Both the position numbers and the translations under genes were made by a program. From an uncultured Dorea sp. (GTDB lineage: Bacteria > Bacillota > Clostridia > Lachnospirales > Lachnospiraceae): a stretch of 54,596 nt of DNA. The stretch spans positions 1 to 54,596 of the forward strand of contig CAJURK010000017.1 in NCBI GenBank assembly GCA_910588745.1. Direction: 5' to 3'. This document shows, one piece after another, positions 54,301-54,596 of this stretch. The notes beneath the pieces were generated by a model that had not been told where the DNA came from, ran no database searches, and worked only from the letters and a program-made list of their open reading frames with translations. The stretch's first letter is position 1. Each line of letters begins with the position of its first letter.

Positions 54301-54596
54301 ATGAGCAGGGAATTTTTTGATATCTTACAGTCAAAATTGTATAAGAGCCAAGCAAAAAAAGCCATCGCACTTGGATTAACCAATAAATCCGAAGCTCTGG
54401 TACACAAATTTCATGATTATATCTTGAAAAATATTTATTCCTGCATCGACTCCTCACTCTCTAGTGCCGATTACGAACACCCTGCCCTAGATATCCTTAA
54501 AAAGCATGACGAAAAATTCAAAACCGAATATTATATTACACTCTGTAAATTCCCGTTAAAGACGGTTTTTACAGCTAAATTGTTTTTAACTGGATT
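54301..54596 (+). CDS. Unidentified open frame running off the window
   Basis: A frame open from 54256 to the window end, with a likely ATG at 54301; the stop lies outside. The visible 98 residues start MSREFFDILQSKLYKSQAKK and contain IALGLTNKSEALVHKFHDYI, rich in Lys and hydrophobics as in a helical protein. I recognise no family. The ribosome site is poor (AGGA directly against the ATG). It diverges from the transporter gene across 72 bases and might be its regulator, but nothing in the sequence shows this. Confidence 0.4.
   Translation, partial: MSREFFDILQSKLYKSQAKKAIALGLTNKSEALVHKFHDYILKNIYSCIDSSLSSADYEHPALDILKKHDEKFKTEYYITLCKFPLKTVFTAKLFLTG

Noticed and set aside
1..54596. CRISPR arrays, insertion sequences, phage integration sites, rRNA or tRNA genes
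   Set aside because: I looked for spaced direct repeats, transposase or integrase motifs and RNA-gene cores on both strands and found none convincing.

Overview
The window looks like chromosome of an endospore-forming anaerobe of the Lachnospiraceae (Clostridia). The pointers are spoIIGA, sigE, sigG and spoVT, the clostridial SCIFF peptide with its radical-SAM maturase, a fused secDF, hemZ in a rel/hisS/aspS cluster, and AGGAGG-type ribosome sites with some TTG and GTG starts. No rRNA, tRNA, CRISPR array or transposase was found. The assignment comes from gene content only.

Layout. 1-3816: the tail of an FtsX-type ABC permease meets a two-component system end to end. 4015-15292 (minus): housekeeping genes ogt, aspS, hisS, hemZ, a metallo-beta-lactamase-fold hydrolase, a Gfo/Idh/MocA oxidoreductase, rel and recJ; rel has its own consensus promoter. 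15448-20547 (minus): secDF, the SCIFF maturase, the 47-residue SCIFF precursor, a small membrane protein and spoVT. 20685-24738: a glycerol-3-phosphate-dehydrogenase-like enzyme with an altered nucleotide-binding loop, a lone 6-phospho-3-hexuloisomerase, a divergent LacI-type regulator and a HAD phosphatase. 24884-27230: a tryptophan T-box leader controlling a TrpB2-type enzyme, then a YqeY-like protein. 27282-28603: an uncharacterised two-helix membrane protein diverging from an XRE regulator that has a long foldable leader. 28709-35403: a PrsA-like lipoprotein, mfd, pth and small genes. 35470-39552: the sporulation cluster spoIIGA-sigE-(beta-CASP protein)-sigG, with a promoter built like a Spo0A-activated one. 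39751-42857: accessory genes (AAA-ATPase/PD-(D/E)XK protein, GNAT, TetR). 43032-50360: a Bce-like ABC exporter with its two-component system, then a divergent blaI-blaR1 pair. 50361-54596 is AT-rich: a decayed nucleoside phosphorylase, an HNH protein, an SDR with a frameshifted MFS transporter, and an open frame running off the end.

How the genes fit together. The right half is rich in envelope-stress and antibiotic sensing: two BceRS/BceAB-like sets, a complete BlaR1 sensor with its repressor but no beta-lactamase or PBP in view, and a TetR gene. The sporulation genes carry visible control signals: a 0A box with a long-spacer promoter at spoIIGA, and a hairpin that would cover the spoVT ribosome site. 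Several genes have terminator stems running into a 3' coding end. The signals I would check first are the folded leader of the XRE gene, the spoVT hairpin, the tryptophan T-box on a TrpB2 enzyme, the A6 frameshift in the MFS gene, and the LacI/hexuloisomerase locus with its dyads.
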